Below, one piece after another: positions 60,104 through 64,000 of a stretch of 64,000 nt of DNA. This DNA comes from Rhodobacteraceae bacterium QY30. Its GTDB lineage: Bacteria > Pseudomonadota > Alphaproteobacteria > Rhodobacterales > Rhodobacteraceae. The position numbers and the translations under genes were made by a program. How positions within the stretch are numbered: the stretch's first letter is position 1; every line of letters starts with the position of its first letter. Under the pieces are notes generated by a model. The model was not told the DNA's origin. It did not search any database and was given only the letters and a program-made list of their open reading frames with translations. The stretch lies in NCBI GenBank assembly GCA_002356635.1, contig CP023454.1, forward strand, positions 2,960,501 through 3,024,500. The letters run 5' to 3'.

Positions 60104-61189
60104 TCACGATCCGCGGAATTGCCGCGCAATGGTTGCCATTCCGGTGCGGAAATCCACCTCGGGCCGATAGCCCAGCCGCGCCTGGGCGGCGGCGATGCTG
60201 ATGGTCGGGCGTGCCATGTACAGGCGCAGAGAGCCCGCATCGGGGCGGACCGGGCCGGTGACCGGACGCAGCGACCGCAGCGCGGCCACTGCCCGTTCGA
60301 ATCGGTCGCGCCCGATCAGGCGGCGGCCCCACGCGCTGACCCGGGCGGCGCGCGATGGCTGGGCCATTCCCTGCACCGGCGGCGGCGGGTCCATCGGCTC
60401 AAGACGGACCGCCCCTTTCCCAAGAACCTGCGCCAGGGCACCGTAATATTCGGCCCAGCCCACCGCCTCGGGCCCGGTGATCAGGAACCGCTCGCCGATG
60501 CCGGGGGTGGGCAGCACCGCCGCGCGCAGCACCGCCTGCACCACGTCGTCGACATGGACCAGCGGCGCGCATCCGGGCGGATCGGGCAGGACGATCCCAC
60601 CCTGGCGCAGTGCCGCCAGCGGCGCTTCGGTCCAAAGCGCGGAACCCGGCCCATAGACCAGCGTCGGCTCAAGGATCACCGAAGGCACGCCTGATTCCAT
60701 CAGCCGCCGCTCCAGCCCGATCTTGGCCTGACGGTAGCCGCTGCCGCCGGCCGCGCCCCAGGACGACTGCGCATCCAGCGGGCCCTCCGGCCAGGCATCG
60801 CAAACGACGACGGAACTCAGATGGACGATGCGGCCCACCCCCGCCTCCTCGGCGGCGGTGAACAGCCCTGCCCCGGCGATCAGGTTTTCGGCACCCGACG
60901 CCCGCATGTCATAGGCCAGGTGGATCAGCACATCCGCACCCGCCAGCACCTGCGCGGGAACCCGGCCCGCCGCCAGATCGCAGATGACCGGCTCGGCCCC
61001 GGAGGAACGCACCCGGGCGGCGCCATGACGATCGCGGACCAGCGCCAGCACCGGCACCCCTGCCGCCTGCAGAACCTGCATCAGGCGCCGGCCCACGAAG
61101 CCGCCGGCCCCTGTCACCACGATCCGCCGCCCTGCCAGCGCACGGGCGATCCCTGTCAGTCCGCTCACCGCGTGCCCTTTCCCCGCCAT
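60104..61189 (-). CDS. NAD-dependent epimerase/dehydratase family protein
   Basis: 361 residues from the ATG at 61189, just inside the divergent promoter. The Rossmann motif RRIVVTGAGGFVGRRLMQVL follows a 20-residue leader, then VLIHLAYD and the SSVVVC...YRQAKIGLE active-site region (Ser-Tyr-x3-Lys as GYRQAK). An extended SDR involved in nucleotide-sugar or lipid chemistry. It is divergent from another epimerase gene. The open frame to 61453 crosses that gene's start and is rejected. Confidence 0.8.
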   Translation of the reverse strand: MAGKGHAVSGLTGIARALAGRRIVVTGAGGFVGRRLMQVLQAAGVPVLALVRDRHGAARVRSSGAEPVICDLAAGRVPAQVLAGADVLIHLAYDMRASGAENLIAGAGLFTAAEEAGVGRIVHLSSVVVCDAWPEGPLDAQSSWGAAGGSGYRQAKIGLERRLMESGVPSVILEPTLVYGPGSALWTEAPLAALRQGGIVLPDPPGCAPLVHVDDVVQAVLRAAVLPTPGIGERFLITGPEAVGWAEYYGALAQVLGKGAVRLEPMDPPPPVQGMAQPSRAARVSAWGRRLIGRDRFERAVAALRSLRPVTGPVRPDAGSLRLYMARPTISIAAAQARLGYRPEVDFRTGMATIARQFRGS

Positions 61190-61312
61190 TTTCAACGTGA
61201 CGTTAACGGCTTGGCCGACAACCGGAAACTGTTTCGTTCGTGCCCCGTAGTCCGTCCCGGTCGGTTGTGTTAGGAGTCGGACGGTGGTCTGCCGTTGCAA
61301 GTGCGAGGTTTC

Positions 61313-62293
61313 ATGAAGGTTCTGATTACAGGCGGCGCGGGGTTCATTGGCTCGCATCTGGCGGAACGGCTGATCGGCGAAGGCCACGGCGTGACGGTGC
61401 TGGACGATCTGTCCACAGGCCGGCTGGAAAACCTGGACGCGCTGCGGGGTCACAACCGCTTTGCCTTCGTCGAGGGCACGATCCTGGATGCGCCGCTGGT
61501 CGAAAGCCTGGTGTCACAGGCGGATGTGGTCTTTCACCTGGCGGCGGCGGTCGGCGTCAAGCTGATCATGGACGAACCCAGCCGGTCGATCCTGACCAAC
61601 ATCAACGGCACCGAAAACGTGCTGCGCGCCGCGATCCCGGGCCGGAAGCTCACCTTCGTCGCCTCGACCTCCGAGGTCTATGGCAAGGCCACGAAATTCC
61701 CCTTCCGCGAAGATGACGACCTGACGATCGGCGCAACGAAGAACCTGCGCTGGTCCTACGCCTGCGCCAAGACGCTGGACGAATTCCTGACACTGGCCTA
61801 CGTGCGCGAAGTGGGCCTGCCGGCGGTGATCCTGCGCTTCTTCAACACCACCGGCCCGCGCCAGACCGGCCGCTATGGCATGGTGCTGCCGAACTTCGTG
61901 CAGAATGCGCTGAAGGGGGAACCGCTGCTGGTCCATGGCAGCGGCGAACAGTCGCGCTGCTTTGGCCATGTGAAGGACGTGGTCGAGGCGCTGGTACGCC
62001 TGATGGCCGCGCCACAGGCACAGGGCCAGGTCTACAACGTCGCCAACGACCAGGAAGTGACGATCCGGGCGCTGGCGGAACAGGTGATCGCCGCCACCGG
62101 CTCGCGCTCGGAAATCCGGCTGGTGCCTTATTCGGATGTCTACCCGGAAGGATTCGAGGACATGGCCCGCCGCCTGCCGGATGTCTCGAAGCTGGAACGC
62201 GCCATCGGTTTCCGCCCGCGCCGCCCGCTGTCCGAGATCATCGCCGATGTGGTTGCGGAGAAGCGCGCCCTGATGTCGGGGGAAACGGCATGA
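61313..62293 (+). CDS. NAD-dependent epimerase (UDP-glucose 4-epimerase/GalE-like)
   Basis: 326 residues, MKVLITGGAGFIGSHLAERL with the NAD motif, VFHLAAAVGVKLIMDEPSRS, the catalytic SYACAKTLDEF (Tyr-x3-Lys as YACAK) and RFFNTTGPRQTGRYGMVLPN, typical of UDP-sugar epimerases and decarboxylases. GAGG precedes the ATG. It heads a rightward polysaccharide operon with a methyltransferase and a glycosyltransferase; the exact sugar is not visible. Confidence 0.87.
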   Translation: MKVLITGGAGFIGSHLAERLIGEGHGVTVLDDLSTGRLENLDALRGHNRFAFVEGTILDAPLVESLVSQADVVFHLAAAVGVKLIMDEPSRSILTNINGTENVLRAAIPGRKLTFVASTSEVYGKATKFPFREDDDLTIGATKNLRWSYACAKTLDEFLTLAYVREVGLPAVILRFFNTTGPRQTGRYGMVLPNFVQNALKGEPLLVHGSGEQSRCFGHVKDVVEALVRLMAAPQAQGQVYNVANDQEVTIRALAEQVIAATGSRSEIRLVPYSDVYPEGFEDMARRLPDVSKLERAIGFRPRRPLSEIIADVVAEKRALMSGETA

Positions 62294-63072
62294 CGCCCGC
62301 CGCCCGCCTGGAAAAGCTGGTGCGCGACACCGCCACCGTCCTGCTGCCGGAAAAGACCCGCAACTGGATCCGCGCGCAGCAGCGCCGTTACAAGCTGCAA
62401 TCCGTGCCGGTGGGCAGCGTCGATTTCGGCGGGCTGCGGCGGCTGTCGCCGATCTCGGCGATCTTCGGCAAGGACCGCGACCTGCTGACGATCGAGCGCT
62501 ATTACATCGAGCAGTTCCTTCAGGCCCATTCGGCCGATGTGAAGGGACGCTGCCTGGAAATGGGCGATCCCGCCTATACGAAGAAATTCGGCGGCGCGAA
62601 GGTGACGCAGGCCGATGTGCTGAACTATGTCGAGGGCAACCCGCAGGCGACGATCGTTGCCGACCTGACGGATGCGCCCCATATCCCCGACAACACCTTC
62701 GACTGCATCATCATCACCCAGACGCTGCAGATGATCTTCGAGGTCGACAAGGCCATCGCCACGCTGGCGCGCATCCTGAAGCCGGGCGGGGTGGTGTTGT
62801 GCACCTCGCACGGGATGACGCGGGTGGCGCGGCGCGAAGGCGTCGATGACTGGGGCGAATACTGGCACTTCACCACCCAGTCGAAGCGGCGGCTGTTCCA
62901 TGCGCATTTCCCGAAGGGCAACGTGCAGGTTTCGACCGTGGGCAATGTCTTTACCTGCATCTGCAACCTGCACGGCCTGGCCGCGTCCGAGATCGACCCG
63001 GTCGAGCTGAACACCCATGATCCGAACTACGAAATGCTGGTTCTGGTCCGCGCCGTGAAGCCCCTGTCATGA
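62290..63072 (+). CDS. Class I SAM-dependent methyltransferase
   Basis: 260 residues. A degenerate SAM motif I is seen as GRCLEMGDPAYTKKFGG near residue 80, then VADLTDAPHIPDNTFDCIII and LARILKPGGVVLCTSHG, typical of methyltransferase 11. The first 60 residues resemble other surface-polysaccharide methyltransferases (LPEKTRNWIRAQQRRYKLQS). ATGA overlaps join it to the epimerase and to the glycosyltransferase. It probably methylates a sugar of the glycan. Confidence 0.8.
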   Translation: MTPAARLEKLVRDTATVLLPEKTRNWIRAQQRRYKLQSVPVGSVDFGGLRRLSPISAIFGKDRDLLTIERYYIEQFLQAHSADVKGRCLEMGDPAYTKKFGGAKVTQADVLNYVEGNPQATIVADLTDAPHIPDNTFDCIIITQTLQMIFEVDKAIATLARILKPGGVVLCTSHGMTRVARREGVDDWGEYWHFTTQSKRRLFHAHFPKGNVQVSTVGNVFTCICNLHGLAASEIDPVELNTHDPNYEMLVLVRAVKPLS

Positions 63073-64000
63073 CTTCGTCGCGCGATGGCGTGATCCTGGC
63101 CGCGATCCTGCTGGTCGCGCTGGCCTTGCGGGTCTGGGGCCTGAACGCGCCCCTCTGGTATGATGAGATCGTCACTGTCGACACGCACCTGCGCCTGCCC
63201 TGGGGCGAGATGCTGCGCGACTATTCGATGAACCATCACTACCTGCACAACCTGCTGGCCAAGGCCACGATGATCATCTTCGGGGACGCGCCCTGGGCCA
63301 TCCGCCTGCCGGCGCTGGCCTTCGGACTGGGCACGATCTGGGCCACCTGGGTTCTGGCCCGCGACATGGCCGACCGCCGGATCGCCCATGTCACCGCGCT
63401 GGTGATGGCGCTCAGCTACCATGAGATCTGGTTTTCCCAGAACGCGCGCGGCTACACCGGACTGGCGTTCTTCTCCACCCTCAGCCTGATCTTCTTCCTG
63501 CGCGGCATGGCGGCGCCGCGGCTCTCGCTCTGGATCGGGTTCGGCCTGACGATGGCAGCGGCGATCTTCACTCATCTGACGGGGGCGTTCTTCTACGTGG
63601 CCCTGGGTATCGTCTGGGCCGTCACGCTGATCCTGCGGCGGCAGGCGGGCGCGCTGCTGGTCCAGCCGCTGATCGGGGCGGGCCTTGGGCTTCTGCTGAC
63701 GGGGCTGGCCTACCTGCCGCTGGTGCCGGGCATGACGCGCACGGTGGCGGGCGTGGCCGAAACCTCGGCCGTGGACGAGATGCAGGAATACCAGAACCCG
63801 CTTTGGGCCGCGGCCGAAGCCATCCGCACCGGACTGGGCGAAGCCGGGCCGCTGAACCTGGTCGTCGGGCTGGCGGTGCTGGCGCTGTCTATCCTGGGCG
63901 CGGTTGCGATGCGCCGGCGGGAACGGCTGTTCGGCCCGATCGTGTTCCTGCACATCGCTGTCACCGTCGCGATCCTGATGGCGCTGGGAATGCGGATCTG
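63069..64000 (+). CDS. Glycosyltransferase family 39 (PMT-like) integral membrane protein, N-terminal part
   Basis: Open from the ATG at 63069, overlapping the methyltransferase stop, to the window edge (~310 residues). A first helix (VILAAILLVALALRVWGL) is followed by the GT39/ArnT loop LWYDEIVTVDTHLRL with its catalytic Asp-Glu, LHNLLAKATMIIFG, and further helices including VTALVMALSYHEIWFSQNAR and GYTGLAFF. Such GT-C enzymes transfer sugars from a polyprenyl-phosphate donor in the membrane. The C-terminus is not in the window. Confidence 0.85.
   Translation, partial: MTSSRDGVILAAILLVALALRVWGLNAPLWYDEIVTVDTHLRLPWGEMLRDYSMNHHYLHNLLAKATMIIFGDAPWAIRLPALAFGLGTIWATWVLARDMADRRIAHVTALVMALSYHEIWFSQNARGYTGLAFFSTLSLIFFLRGMAAPRLSLWIGFGLTMAAAIFTHLTGAFFYVALGIVWAVTLILRRQAGALLVQPLIGAGLGLLLTGLAYLPLVPGMTRTVAGVAETSAVDEMQEYQNPLWAAAEAIRTGLGEAGPLNLVVGLAVLALSILGAVAMRRRERLFGPIVFLHIAVTVAILMALGMRI

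Overview
The window is high-GC alphaproteobacterial DNA. Gene content and order (a full C-P lyase cluster of alphaproteobacterial type, a rpmH-rnpA-yidD...yidC-MOSC-engB block, a ~2,800-residue cyclic beta-glucan synthase, a complete serine cycle) point to a methylotrophy-capable member of the Rhodobacteraceae. This is inference from gene content; there is no rRNA in the window.

Layout. 1-3977: divergent 6-phosphogluconate dehydrogenase (cut by the window edge) and gluconokinase, followed by a translationally coupled pair, a vanadium-haloperoxidase-like PAP2 protein and an FG-GAP/ASPIC-UnbV (CRTAC1-like) protein. 4070-16535: phosphonate uptake and C-P lyase region: phnC-phnD-phnE1-phnE2-hexapeptide acetyltransferase, a phnF repressor facing a divergent phnGHIJKLN operon, a reversed DUF1045 (2H phosphoesterase) gene, and phnM. 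16614-17066: a PaaI-type thioesterase. 17095-28675: a serine-cycle island made of a leftward operon sgaA-mtkA-mtkB-hprA-ppc-glyA and a rightward set luxR-type regulator, mcl, gckA. Together they encode glycine to serine, serine to hydroxypyruvate, glycerate, 2-phosphoglycerate, PEP to oxaloacetate, malate to malyl-CoA, and cleavage to glyoxylate plus acetyl-CoA; only enolase and malate dehydrogenase are missing locally. 28688-37368: giant cyclic beta-1,2-glucan synthase preceded by a coupled CsbD-like 62-residue ORF. 37454-40462: copper efflux (copA-cueR) with a textbook 19-bp-spacer MerR-type promoter. 40608-45080: leftward exopolysaccharide-type operon (three glycosyltransferases and a sulfotransferase-like protein). 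45374-45450: tRNA-Arg(ACG). 45534-47532: DUF4405 membrane protein and an orphan histidine kinase. 47897-56098: housekeeping block rpmH-rnpA-yidD-ttcA-EAL protein-yidC-MOSC-engB-rimO. 56127-64000: MsrQ-like membrane protein and a second polysaccharide region (FAD oxidoreductase, nucleotide-sugar dehydrogenase, two epimerases, methyltransferase, glycosyltransferase 39 cut by the edge).

The most notable system is the compact serine-cycle island. It has its own NarL/FixJ-type regulator with a degenerate receiver, placed where other methylotrophs use a LysR-type QscR, and the intergenic region carries repeated NarL-like heptamers. Its PEP carboxylase lacks the C-terminal asparagine used for aspartate inhibition in the E. 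coli enzyme, which fits a dedicated assimilatory isozyme. Other points of interest are the perfect 8-2-8 palindrome ahead of phnM, the reversed DUF1045 gene inside the C-P lyase cluster, the intercistronic hairpin after phnD, and the coupled CsbD-like ORF ahead of the glucan synthase.
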